A DNA stretch of 64,000 bases from Kocuria sp. (GTDB lineage Bacteria > Actinomycetota > Actinomycetes > Actinomycetales > Micrococcaceae). Positions 28,431-36,731 of the stretch are shown here, one piece after another. The stretch is from assembly GCA_030524035.1 (NCBI GenBank), contig JAUNHG010000003.1:62001-126000 (forward strand), written 5' to 3'. A model generated the notes under the pieces. That model was not told the origin of the DNA. It did not search any database and saw only the letters and a program-made list of their open reading frames with translations. Every line of letters starts with the position of its first letter. The stretch's first letter is position 1. Both the position numbers and the translations under genes were made by a program.

Positions 28431-29783
28431 TCAGAACAATCTCACTGGTTCAATGATGTCCGCGAGGACCAAGACCACCGTCATCACCAGGAAAGCCCCC
28501 ACCACCACGTAGGTAAGAGGCAGCAGTTTCAGGGGATCAAATGGACCAGGGTCCTGCCTGCCCATGAGCTGAGCGATGCCACGCCGTGTTTTTTCCCACA
28601 ACGCACCGGCCACATGCCCGCCATCCAGGGGTAACAAAGGCAACAGATTGAACATGAACAACGCCATGTTCACAGAACCAACCAGCCCCACCAACGTGGC
28701 AGATTTTTCGCGAAGATCCAGACGGTCTGTGGTAGCTACTTCCCCGGAAATCCTGCCGACACCAACCACAGACATCGGCCCATCGGGATCTCTGGGAGCG
28801 TTCGTAGCAGTGGAAACAGCGGTATTCCACACGTTCACGGGTAACCGCCACAACACACTCACCACGTTACTCAGGGCATCCCACACAGCACCTGGCACCT
28901 CCGTAATGGGCTGCGGCACCATGTCGAACCGCGGGCTGACACCAATAAAGCCAACTTCTTCTAGCACGTATTCGCCGTCATCGAGCACCGGTTCACCATC
29001 ACTGGCTAGCACAGGCCGTTCCGTCAACAACGGGGTAATGGTCGTGGTGTTTTGCTGACCTCCACGGTCATACACCACAGAAACTTCTCGGTTACCCTGC
29101 TGCCGAATAATCTCGGTAAGTTGCTCCCAGGAAGCCACCTGTTGACCGTTCATCGACAGAATTCGATCTCCCGGTTCCAGGCCCGCTGCATGCGCGGGGG
29201 CTTCTGGATCATCCGACCGACATTCTGTCCTCGATTCCCCAGAGTTTTGTGCATCCGTTGCACGAACCTGCACTACGCATTCATTCACCATGGATATCTG
29301 GGTTGTGGGTGCCTCCCGACCAAACACCATGACCAACACTGCTATGCACACCACAGCGATCAAAAAATTCATCAATGGTCCACCCAGCATGATGATCAAA
29401 CGCTGGTACACAGGCAACTTATAAAACGCACGGTTCTCATCCCCTGGTCGATAGTCCAGGAGTTCCCGGCTGCGAGTTTCTGTGATGGCCTGCTGGAATA
29501 AGCCTGTAGAGTCCACACTCGGCGCGTGCCCCGTAGGTGGTGGATACATCCCCACCATAGCTACATATCCACCCAAAGGAACCGCTTTAATGCCGTATTC
29601 GGTTTCGCCGCGACGCCGGGAAAAGATCGTTGGCCCGAACCCCACCATGTACTGCCGCACCCGCACTTTACACAACTTGGCTGGCACCAAATGACCCACC
29701 TCGTGGAGCGCAATGGAGAGCATAAGAGCCACAACTGCCAGAAGAACACCAAGCGTATAAAGCAAAACAGTCACACCGGACAT
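28431..29783 (-). CDS. rip1: Site-2 protease Rip1/RseP (M50 family)
   Basis: A 450-residue intramembrane zinc protease. HEVGH is at 27-31 in the first membrane segment; the third zinc ligand lies in LLPLDGGH near the C-terminus. A PDZ domain with AGLEPGDRILSMNGQQV lies in the periplasmic-side loop. In mycobacteria Rip1 cleaves anti-sigma factors and lipid-related membrane proteins. Here an insertion of ~50 residues after the first segment (GMYPPPTGHAPSVDS) and a long PDZ region fit the mycolata form. ispG follows after 119 bases. Confidence 0.93.
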   Translation of the reverse strand: MSGVTVLLYTLGVLLAVVALMLSIALHEVGHLVPAKLCKVRVRQYMVGFGPTIFSRRRGETEYGIKAVPLGGYVAMVGMYPPPTGHAPSVDSTGLFQQAITETRSRELLDYRPGDENRAFYKLPVYQRLIIMLGGPLMNFLIAVVCIAVLVMVFGREAPTTQISMVNECVVQVRATDAQNSGESRTECRSDDPEAPAHAAGLEPGDRILSMNGQQVASWEQLTEIIRQQGNREVSVVYDRGGQQNTTTITPLLTERPVLASDGEPVLDDGEYVLEEVGFIGVSPRFDMVPQPITEVPGAVWDALSNVVSVLWRLPVNVWNTAVSTATNAPRDPDGPMSVVGVGRISGEVATTDRLDLREKSATLVGLVGSVNMALFMFNLLPLLPLDGGHVAGALWEKTRRGIAQLMGRQDPGPFDPLKLLPLTYVVVGAFLVMTVVLVLADIIEPVRLF

Positions 29784-29807
29784 GCAACCATATTCTTCTG
29801 GACGAAC

Positions 29808-30464
29808 CTACCGCCGCATAATCTTGCGGGCCAGCGCATTGCCGACGAACTGCACCAACTGCACTAACACAATGATCACGGCCACAGCCGCCCATGTGAC
29901 TTCGTCATTAAAGCGCTGATAGCCCAGCCGCAAGGCAAAATCACCCAACCCACCGGCACCAATAGCCCCCGCCATAGCGGACATATCCGTGACGCCAATC
30001 ACCAAAAAGGTGTATCCCAATACCAAAGGACCGAGGGCTTCCGGCAGAATAACGGTCCTAATAATGGTAGGACGAGAAACACCCATCGAACGCGCAGCTT
30101 CCACCACCCCTGGATCCACAGACATCAGGTTCTGTTCCACAATGCGCGCCACGGCAAACACCGCAGCAATCGACATCGCAAAGATGGCGGCATTCTGCCC
30201 CAGCCGCGTACCAACCACCGCATCAGTCAGCGGACCCAAAGCCGCTAACAAAATGATGAACGGGATGGGGCGCACAAAGTTAACCACCAGGTTGATCGCC
30301 GTATTCACCACCCTGCTGGCATATAAATTCCCCGGGCGCGTAACATACAGCGCCACACCAAAGAATAATCCGAGCAGTCCGGCGATAATCATGGTTACCG
30401 CAACCATGTAGAGGGTTTCGCCCACTGCCGTCAACAGTTGAGGAGCCAAGACAGACCAACTCAT
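29808..30464 (-). CDS. metI: Methionine ABC transporter permease
   Basis: A 218-residue permease with five membrane segments. Its EAA loop (EAARSMGVSRPTIIRT, about 120-136) docks the ATPase. Family members import D- and L-methionine with MetN and MetQ. The start overlaps the metN stop by four bases; it is the last gene of a metQ-metN-metI operon preceded by a SAM-IV-like leader, so expression should fall when S-adenosylmethionine is plentiful. Confidence 0.92.
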   Translation of the reverse strand: MSWSVLAPQLLTAVGETLYMVAVTMIIAGLLGLFFGVALYVTRPGNLYASRVVNTAINLVVNFVRPIPFIILLAALGPLTDAVVGTRLGQNAAIFAMSIAAVFAVARIVEQNLMSVDPGVVEAARSMGVSRPTIIRTVILPEALGPLVLGYTFLVIGVTDMSAMAGAIGAGGLGDFALRLGYQRFNDEVTWAAVAVIIVLVQLVQFVGNALARKIMRR

Positions 30465-31543
30465 GCCGACACCTCCTTCACGGTGGTCAGCTGCGCTAAA
30501 TCGGCGATGGCCTGCTCCACTGCCCGAGCATCACCTGCGAGATCCAAAGTCAAGGAGCCAAAAGACTGTTCCTGCAGCACAGAAACGCCACCAAACACCA
30601 CCCGGAAACTCACTCCTCGTCCCGCAGCAGTGGAAAGCACCGGCCCAATATCTACACCGTCACGGATATCAACCACGACCAAGCGTCCCTGACTGTGATG
30701 GCTAAGGTAAGCCAATTCGTCCTGCGTGGGAGCGTCATGGCTGACCGTTGACACAAAACGCCGTGCGGTCTGTGTCAACGGTGCGGAAAAGATCTGGGCT
30801 GTGGTGCCTTCCTCAATAACCCGGCCATTGTCCATAACAGCCACGCGGTCTGCGATGGCGCGAACAACGTCCATTTCATGGGTGATGAGCACCACCGTAA
30901 TCCCAAACTCTTGATTGGCCCGCCGCAACAAATCCAGCACTTCCTGAGTTGTACCGGGGTCGAGTGCAGACGTGGATTCATCGGCTAACAGGATCTTGGG
31001 TTGGGCGGCAAGCGCCCGTGCAATACCCACTCGCTGCTTCTGCCCACCAGATAGCTGCTCGGGGTAGTTGCCGGCGCGTTCGCTAAGCCCCACGAACTCC
31101 AGTAATTCGGCGACTCGTGCCTTGCGCTTGGCTTTATCCCATCCAGCACGAATCAACGGATACTCGATGTTGCCAGCCACCGTGCGGGACGTGAACAGGT
31201 TGAACTGCTGGAAGATCATGCCAATTTCACGGCGCACTACCGCCAGCTGGTCTTCACTGCGCCCATCAACCCGATGACCATCCACGTGGATTGTGCCGCT
31301 GGTGGCAGGTTCCAATCCGTTGATCATCCGCACCAAGGTGGACTTACCGGCACCGGAATATCCAATAACACCGTAAATTTCCCCCTGATGAATGCTCAAG
31401 GAAACAGCGTCAACGGCAATAACTTCTCGGCGATTTGCACCACGACCAGTCACAAAAGCTTTGGTGGCATTTTCAAAACGCACGATAGGCAGGGCAAGAT
31501 CATCCGGACTCTCCACCGTATCCTGGGGTACCGGGTGGCTCAC
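30461..31543 (-). CDS. metN: Methionine ABC transporter ATP-binding protein
   Basis: A 360-residue ATPase with Walker A GYSGAGKST (61-69), the signature LSGGQKQR and Walker B ILLADESTSALD. The C-terminal ~80 residues (RLVVVDIRDGVDIGPVLS onward) form the NIL domain, the methionine-sensing domain that inhibits transport in known MetN proteins. It overlaps metQ and metI by four bases on each side. An N-terminal extension of about 20 residues precedes the nucleotide-binding fold. Confidence 0.93.
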   Translation of the reverse strand: MSHPVPQDTVESPDDLALPIVRFENATKAFVTGRGANRREVIAVDAVSLSIHQGEIYGVIGYSGAGKSTLVRMINGLEPATSGTIHVDGHRVDGRSEDQLAVVRREIGMIFQQFNLFTSRTVAGNIEYPLIRAGWDKAKRKARVAELLEFVGLSERAGNYPEQLSGGQKQRVGIARALAAQPKILLADESTSALDPGTTQEVLDLLRRANQEFGITVVLITHEMDVVRAIADRVAVMDNGRVIEEGTTAQIFSAPLTQTARRFVSTVSHDAPTQDELAYLSHHSQGRLVVVDIRDGVDIGPVLSTAAGRGVSFRVVFGGVSVLQEQSFGSLTLDLAGDARAVEQAIADLAQLTTVKEVSA

Positions 31544-32415
31544 TTCTGAAGGTCCTCTTGGTAACCAGCCAAGATCTCATCCAGTTCTTCCCGGGATAAA
31601 TTCAGGGAAACCGCCGTGTCACGCGACTCTTCCGCCTCTGCAGCAAGCACAGAGTCCGAATGGAATAGATCGGCAACCTTCTTCAAGGTTTCGTCATCAG
31701 CGTTCCCAGCCGTGGTAGTGAATAGATTCACGTAAGGGTACGAGCTTTCCTCCCCTACACCATCCTCAGCCAAGGCATCATCCGGATCCAGGTCCCCCCG
31801 TTCGAGGAAATCATTGTTGACCACGGAAGCAGCCACAGAATCCATCGACAGCACCGTTTGTTCCGCTGAAACCGAGGTGACCTTGACCTTCGATTTTTCC
31901 GTATCGATGTCAGATTCACTGGGGGCTGTGGTCTCATTTTTGAACTGCACCAAGCCCTGCGACTCTAACAACAGCAGCGCGCGGGTCTGGTTGATGGAAT
32001 CATTGGGAATCGCGATCTCATCCCCGTCACTGATCTGATCCAGCGAGTCATATTGGTTGGAATAAATCCCCATGGGATAAATAGATGTTGATGTGATCGG
32101 CACAATGTCTTCGCCGGAGTTATTACGGTAATCAGCCAAGTACGCGATGTGCTGGAACCGTGCAATATCAATATCGCCATTAACAGTAGCCGGGTTGACC
32201 TGGCTGTAATCACCAAACTCACGGAGCTCAACGGTAATGCCCTCTTCAGCGGCAGCATCCACAATGGCTTGGTTCACTGGGGAAGAACCAATAACACCAA
32301 GAGTGATGACTTCATCATCATAAGGGCCCTGACTAGCGTCAGAATCACCGCATGCGGCCAGGGTAAGGCCCAACATGGTGGTAACTGCCAGTGCGGAAAC
32401 TCGGTAAGCGCGCAT
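31540..32415 (-). CDS. metQ: Methionine-binding lipoprotein
   Basis: A 291-residue solute-binding lipoprotein. The signal peptide ends TLAACGDSD (lipobox). Then come VITLGVIGSSPVNQAIVDAA and IDIARFQHIAYLADY, typical of the NlpA/MetQ family. The ATG at 32415 follows AAAGG at a spacing of about ten; a TTG at 32433 would add six residues. It is first in the metQNI operon. The putative AAAGG ribosome-binding site can pair with a leader segment, which suggests translational control (see findings). Confidence 0.92.
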   Translation of the reverse strand: MRAYRVSALAVTTMLGLTLAACGDSDASQGPYDDEVITLGVIGSSPVNQAIVDAAAEEGITVELREFGDYSQVNPATVNGDIDIARFQHIAYLADYRNNSGEDIVPITSTSIYPMGIYSNQYDSLDQISDGDEIAIPNDSINQTRALLLLESQGLVQFKNETTAPSESDIDTEKSKVKVTSVSAEQTVLSMDSVAASVVNNDFLERGDLDPDDALAEDGVGEESSYPYVNLFTTTAGNADDETLKKVADLFHSDSVLAAEAEESRDTAVSLNLSREELDEILAGYQEDLQK

Positions 32416-32499
32416 GGAAGAGATGCCTTTCAAATCGTGATGCGTGGGTCATTGGTCCTCAAGGCACACACGACGCATCTACTTCCGTGATGCACTGGA

Positions 32500-32620
32500 T
32501 TTGATGCCGTGCTTGCCGCAGGTCCGTTGACCAGAGCCGGATGTTCATCTGGGGCACCCCACCACGTATGAGGGTTGCCGCTCGGCCAGCCAGAGCTTGT
32601 CACCGAGACTCGTCATCCAG
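32500..32620 (-). ncRNA. SAM-IV-like riboswitch upstream of metQNI
   Basis: On the minus strand the leader carries the blocks expected of the actinobacterial SAM-IV class, in order: GACGAGT, GGTGACAAGCTCTGGCT, GGCCGAGCGGCAACCCTC, TGGTGGGGTGCCCC, AGATGA and a 3' GGCAAGCACGG. Terminal pairing is GGATG with CATCC. The same blocks recur upstream of metX at 63303-63420. SAM-IV RNAs bind S-adenosylmethionine and repress methionine genes. The match is by remembered consensus, not by a covariance search. Confidence 0.85.
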
Positions 32621-32659
32621 TGTTCGGAATCCTAACATTAGCGCCGCGTGAGAGAACAT

Positions 32660-33934
32660 CTACCCCAACAACAGGTGATCGGCACGTTGCCGTGCCCACT
32701 GTTCAGCATTTAACACGGTGTCCACCGTCAGATGGGTTGCTGGGACATGTTCATCTACTACACGCTCCACGGTGTCCACAATCTGCAAAAATCCAATCTT
32801 CCCAGCATGGAAGGCCAAGACGGCCTGTTCATTAGCAGCGTTATACACGGCCGGGGTTGTTGAGCTTTTTGCCGCAGCTTTTTTGAGAATATCCACGGCC
32901 GGGAAGGCAGTGGAATCCAATGGCTCAAATTCCCAAGTGGTAGCCGTAGACCAATCACAGGGTATAGCTGCTCCCGGCACACGGTGCGGCCAAGCCAATC
33001 CCAAGGCAATCGGCAACCGCATATCTGGCGGGGACGCCTGGGCGATCGTTGAACCATCCGTGAACTGCACCATAGAGTGCACCACAGACTGTGGGTGGAC
33101 CACCACATCAATCTGCTCCAGGGCAATATCAAAAAGCAGATGTGCTTCCAACACTTCCAAGGCTTTATTCACCATAGTGGCAGAGTTAGTGGTCACCATC
33201 AGCCCCATATCCCATGTGGGATGCGCTAAAGCGTCAGCAGGTTTGACCGCCTCCAGCTCTTCGCGACGGCACCCACGGAACGGCCCCCCAGATGCGGTGA
33301 GCACTAAGCGGTCCACCTCGGACGGAACACCGGAACGCAAGGATTGGGCCACCGCAGAATGTTCCGAGTCCACCGGAATTAACGGATGTTCGTGGGGGGA
33401 ATTTTCTACCGCGCGCTGAATCAAACCACCACCGGCAATCAGAGATTCTTTATTGGCTAAAGCCAAAAGCTTGCCTGCCTCCAACGCAGCAAGTGTGGGA
33501 ACTAGTCCGATTGATCCCGTGATGCCATTGAGTACAAGGTGGGCTTGATCCACCTGTGCAGCCTCCGCAGCGGCGTCAGGGCCGTGGAGTACACACGGTC
33601 GGTAGTTTTCCACCCCCCCGTCACGCGCACACCGAATAATGAGGTCACTGAGGTGGGAAGCGTCGTCCTCCCCGCCGCTGGTAGCCACCACAGCCGCCTC
33701 GGTTTCCACGGCTTGCTCGGCCAAGACATCCAGATGGGAACGACCAGCCGCCAGAGCCACCACCTGAAAAACGTCCCGCCCAGCATTCCTCCGGGCGCGA
33801 CGCACCACATCCAGCGCTTGGGTGCCGATAGATCCCGTAGAGCCCAAGATGCTGATGCGACGGGGGGCAATCCGAGCCAAAGCCTCCCAGGCAGAATGTG
33901 AAGCACGGGGAAAATCAGGGGAGTAGTCAGCCAT
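32660..33934 (-). CDS. dxr: 1-deoxy-D-xylulose-5-phosphate reductoisomerase
   Basis: A 424-residue NADPH enzyme, the second step of the MEP isoprenoid pathway. It has ISILGSTGSIGTQ (28-39) for NADPH, ANKESLIAGG and PVDSEHSAV for the metal, and SASGGPF for the substrate. A tail ends in QRADHLLLG. About 20 extra N-terminal residues (MADYSPDFPRAS) precede the fold. A weak ribosome-binding site GAGG lies near the ATG. It is separated from rip1 here by the methionine transporter operon. Confidence 0.94.
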   Translation of the reverse strand: MADYSPDFPRASHSAWEALARIAPRRISILGSTGSIGTQALDVVRRARRNAGRDVFQVVALAAGRSHLDVLAEQAVETEAAVVATSGGEDDASHLSDLIIRCARDGGVENYRPCVLHGPDAAAEAAQVDQAHLVLNGITGSIGLVPTLAALEAGKLLALANKESLIAGGGLIQRAVENSPHEHPLIPVDSEHSAVAQSLRSGVPSEVDRLVLTASGGPFRGCRREELEAVKPADALAHPTWDMGLMVTTNSATMVNKALEVLEAHLLFDIALEQIDVVVHPQSVVHSMVQFTDGSTIAQASPPDMRLPIALGLAWPHRVPGAAIPCDWSTATTWEFEPLDSTAFPAVDILKKAAAKSSTTPAVYNAANEQAVLAFHAGKIGFLQIVDTVERVVDEHVPATHLTVDTVLNAEQWARQRADHLLLG

Positions 33935-34049
33935 ACCTCAAGTATGCGGCAATGTCGAGTACAGCAACGCCCGGCACGTTCCGCAGGAACAACCGTGGTG
34001 CAGGTTCCTACAGACGTACCGGGCTGAAGCGTGTAGTGCGGTCAGCGAA

Positions 34050-34319
34050 TCAGCGACCGGAGCCCTTGCGGCCGACGATCAGGCCCCAGAGGAACAAAAC
34101 AATCAGGGAGCCGATGACGGCAATGATCAAGGACATGAACCAACCGCTTTCGTTGATTCCTGTACCGCTAATCCAGGAGAACAGGAATCCGCCGACGACG
34201 GCGCCGACAATGCCCAGAAGCATAGTGACAATGATGCCACCGCCCTGCTGTCCGGGCATGATGAGCTTGGCCAGCGCACCAGCAATCAAGCCGAGAACGA
34301 TCCAACCGATAATGGCCAT
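34050..34319 (-). CDS. GlsB/YeaQ/YmgE family stress-response membrane protein
   Basis: An 89-residue hydrophobic protein. It has three membrane segments: IGWIVLGLIAGALAKLI, a Gly-rich IIVTMLLGIVGAVVGGFLF and MSLIIAVIGSLIVLFLWGL. A basic tail follows. This is the standard size and layout of the transglycosylase-associated GlsB/YeaQ family. The ATG at 34319 is preferred: the 50-residue upstream extension is charged and lacks the family start. The ribosome-binding site is weak (GAGAGA), with a short GAGAG/CTCTC inverted repeat just before the start. Confidence 0.85.
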   Translation of the reverse strand: MAIIGWIVLGLIAGALAKLIMPGQQGGGIIVTMLLGIVGAVVGGFLFSWISGTGINESGWFMSLIIAVIGSLIVLFLWGLIVGRKGSGR

Positions 34320-34441
34320 GAGAGGGTCTCTCTTTCCGTAGATGCCTCGTGTTTTGAGGCGGGGGGACAACCCATCAGCACACTGACTGCTAACAGGCGC
34401 TAAAACCCTAACAAGCCATTCGCGATTTTCCGCGAACCAGA

Positions 34442-34457
34442 ATGAAAGTTCTTTCAT
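34442..34457. repeat. 16-bp near-perfect palindrome
   Basis: ATGAAAG-TT-CTTTCAT has perfect seven-base arms around a two-base centre. It lies in the gap between the GlsB-type gene and mctC, about 120 bases upstream of the former's start. It could be an operator; no regulator could be assigned. Confidence 0.35.
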
Positions 34458-34491
34458 GATCCATACCACGAATCTCTCTCACCTGGAAAAA

Positions 34492-34529
34492 CGCCATCCG
34501 CGACTCATAAAACTGGGTCGCGGATGGCG
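34492..34529 (-). terminator. Intrinsic terminator after mctC
   Basis: A perfect 13-bp stem (CGCCATCCGCGAC with its complement) and a 12-base loop are followed on the minus strand by GTTTTTCC. This is the clearest rho-independent terminator in the window. It lies 47 bases after the mctC stop. Confidence 0.9.
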
Positions 34530-34575
34530 TCAGACTCATGTATCTGTTTTCAAAAACCAACAGAAACATTCATGT

Positions 34576-36213
34576 TTAGTGCTGGATCGGAGCCTCAGCA
34601 CCCACACCGGTCATAGACCGGACTTCCATTTCCGCCTGCTTTTCTACGCTTTCCGGATACGGGTCAGTCTTTGAACCAATGTATCCGAGCAAGAAAGAAG
34701 CAGGGATGGACACCAATCCGGGGTTAGACATCGGGAACCACGCAAAATCTACACCCTGAATCATCGACGTCTCCGCCCCTGACATCACCGGAGAGAACAG
34801 AATCAGCCCTACCGAAATGATCAGACCACCGTACATAGACCACACTGCACCCCGCGTGGTAAATCCACGCCAGTACAGCGAGTACAGGATCGTCGGAAGA
34901 TTAGCTGAAGCAGCAACCGCAAAGGCCAGTGCGACCAGGAAAGCCACGTTCTGACCTTGGGCACCGATGCCTCCCAAGATGGAGAGCAAACCAATGAGCA
35001 CCACCGTGAGCTTGGCAACACGCAATTCCTCCTGGCCGCTGGACTTCCCTTTCTTAATCACGTTGGAGTAGATGTCATGCGCAAACGAAGCCGACGCTGT
35101 GATCGCCAAGCCTGCGACCACAGCCAAGATCGTCGCGAAAGCCACCGCTGCAATAATGCCCAACAGCACGGAACCACCTAGCTCAAAGGCCAACAATGGA
35201 GCTGCGGAATTCACGCCACCGGGGGCAGCCAAAATGCGATCGCTGCCGATCATCGCTGCCGCCGCAAAACCAAGCACCAAGGTGAACAGATAGAACAACC
35301 CGATCAGGGAAATCGCCCACACCACGGATCGTCGGGCTTCTTTAGCGGTGGGCACAGTGTAAAAACGCATGAGCACGTGCGGCAGACCAGCAGCGCCAAA
35401 GACCATAGCGATACCCAAAGAAATGAAGTCCACCTTGGTCCATTCATCCACGCCGTAGCGCAAACCAGGCTCCAGCAGTTTTTGGCCATCCATACCCGCA
35501 CCGGACTTGTTGACCATATTGACTGCTTCTCCCAGCATGGCAGAGAAATTGAAGCCAAAAGTTCCCAGGGCCCACAGCGTCATAACGCCAACACCTGCCA
35601 TCAGTAAGACAGCTTTAATGATTTGCACCCACGTGGTGCCCTTCATGCCACCGATTAGCACGTAAGCAATCATCAAGGTTCCCACCACAATGATCACCAG
35701 CGACTGACCCCAGCCAGAAGAAATGCCCATGAGCAAAGACACCAGGGCACCGGCACCGGCCATCTGGGCAAGCAAATAGAAGAGGGTCACACACAACGTC
35801 GACGTAGCGGCAGCAATCCGCACGGGACGCTGACGCAGCCGAAAAGATAAAACGTCGGCCATCGTGAACTTGCCGGTGTTACGCAACGGCTCAGCAATGA
35901 GCAGCAAAGCAACCAGCCAAGCAACTAAGAAACCGATGGAGTACAGAAATCCGTCATATCCCTGCAGGGCAATAGCGCCCACGATACCCAAAAAGGAAGC
36001 TGCCGAAAGGTAGTCACCTGCAATCGCCAAACCGTTTTGAGTCCCGGAAAATGAACGGCCACCTGCGTAGTAATCAGCCGCTGTCGATGTGTGTTTTGAC
36101 GCACGCAGCACAACCACCATGGTCACCGCCACGAAAGCACCAAAGATCAGCATGTTGAGCCATGGAGTACCGACCGTTTCGCCAGACTCCGCAGCGGGAA
36201 GCATTACGTTCAT
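34576..36213 (-). CDS. mctC: Monocarboxylate/acetate:cation symporter (MctC/ActP type)
   Basis: A 545-residue sodium/solute symporter with about 13 membrane segments. Family signatures include GRSFSGTQNGLAIAGDYLSAASFLG near the N-terminus (located about 50-75) and GAAGLPHVLMRFYTVP (about 275). In C. glutamicum the equivalent cg0953 (MctC) takes up acetate, propionate and pyruvate and is preceded by a DUF485 gene exactly as here; assignment rests on that context and family signatures. The C-terminal tail is Glu rich. It ends in a strong terminator. Confidence 0.88.
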   Translation of the reverse strand: MNVMLPAAESGETVGTPWLNMLIFGAFVAVTMVVVLRASKHTSTAADYYAGGRSFSGTQNGLAIAGDYLSAASFLGIVGAIALQGYDGFLYSIGFLVAWLVALLLIAEPLRNTGKFTMADVLSFRLRQRPVRIAAATSTLCVTLFYLLAQMAGAGALVSLLMGISSGWGQSLVIIVVGTLMIAYVLIGGMKGTTWVQIIKAVLLMAGVGVMTLWALGTFGFNFSAMLGEAVNMVNKSGAGMDGQKLLEPGLRYGVDEWTKVDFISLGIAMVFGAAGLPHVLMRFYTVPTAKEARRSVVWAISLIGLFYLFTLVLGFAAAAMIGSDRILAAPGGVNSAAPLLAFELGGSVLLGIIAAVAFATILAVVAGLAITASASFAHDIYSNVIKKGKSSGQEELRVAKLTVVLIGLLSILGGIGAQGQNVAFLVALAFAVAASANLPTILYSLYWRGFTTRGAVWSMYGGLIISVGLILFSPVMSGAETSMIQGVDFAWFPMSNPGLVSIPASFLLGYIGSKTDPYPESVEKQAEMEVRSMTGVGAEAPIQH

Positions 36214-36216
36214 GGA

Positions 36217-36606
36217 TCAAGCCCCCTTGCTTGTAGAAGCGCCGCTGTGATCACCGTGAGTCGCGGCGTAATTGCCCGCTTCTAACGCTGTACGAAGCTC
36301 TTCAGCCTGAGGATCCAGGCTTTTATTCGCGAAAGCAACATACAGGCCGGTGATTCCAAAGGTGGTGACAAACTGCATCAGACCAAGGATGATGCCTAAG
36401 TTCACATTGCCAATCACCTTGATGGACATGAAGTCAGTGGCGTAGATGGACAAGAGCACGTACAGCATGAACCAGACCAAGAAAAAGATGGTCATGGGTA
36501 CCACGAATCTGCGGTGCGTGGAACGTAGGGAAAGGAACTCTGGCGAGCGCTGGGCCGCCTGAAAATCCTGTGCCGTAGGTTCGGCCACTGGGTGCTGCTC
36601 TGACAC
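36217..36606 (-). CDS. DUF485 small membrane protein, partner of the symporter
   Basis: A 129-residue protein with an N-terminal Gln/Glu-rich part, FLSLRSTHRRFVVPM, and two membrane segments (FFLVWFMLYVLLSIYA and IILGLMQFVTTFGITGLYVAF). This is the DUF485 layout. It lies three bases upstream of the symporter gene and is presumably co-translated with it. A GTG at 36606 six bases after GAGAGG was chosen; the frame extends to 36645. A CRP/GlxR-like dyad lies 25 bases upstream. Confidence 0.88.
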   Translation of the reverse strand: MSEQHPVAEPTAQDFQAAQRSPEFLSLRSTHRRFVVPMTIFFLVWFMLYVLLSIYATDFMSIKVIGNVNLGIILGLMQFVTTFGITGLYVAFANKSLDPQAEELRTALEAGNYAATHGDHSGASTSKGA

Positions 36607-36630
36607 GGGAAACCTCTCGTAAGAGCCTGT

Positions 36631-36646
36631 AGTGACAGCCGTCACA
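36631..36646. promoter_or_regulatory. CRP/GlxR-like operator
   Basis: On the minus strand TGTGACGGCTGTCACT matches the TGTGA-N6-TCACA dyad of CRP-family regulators, with one mismatch in the outer base. GlxR is the cAMP-type regulator of carbon-source genes in Corynebacterium, and the downstream genes encode a carboxylate uptake system. The site lies about 25 bases before the DUF485 start. Binding is inferred only. Confidence 0.45.
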
Positions 36647-36731
36647 ATATGGACATGCTTACCCTAGCCGGATGTGAGCTCAGTACCAACTATCACTGAC
36701 GATGCCCCGTAGCGTGTTGCATTTGGATAGC

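Noticed and set aside
32718-33419. 233-codon plus-strand frame opposite dxr
   Set aside because: Antisense to a fully recognised enzyme; no motif of its own.
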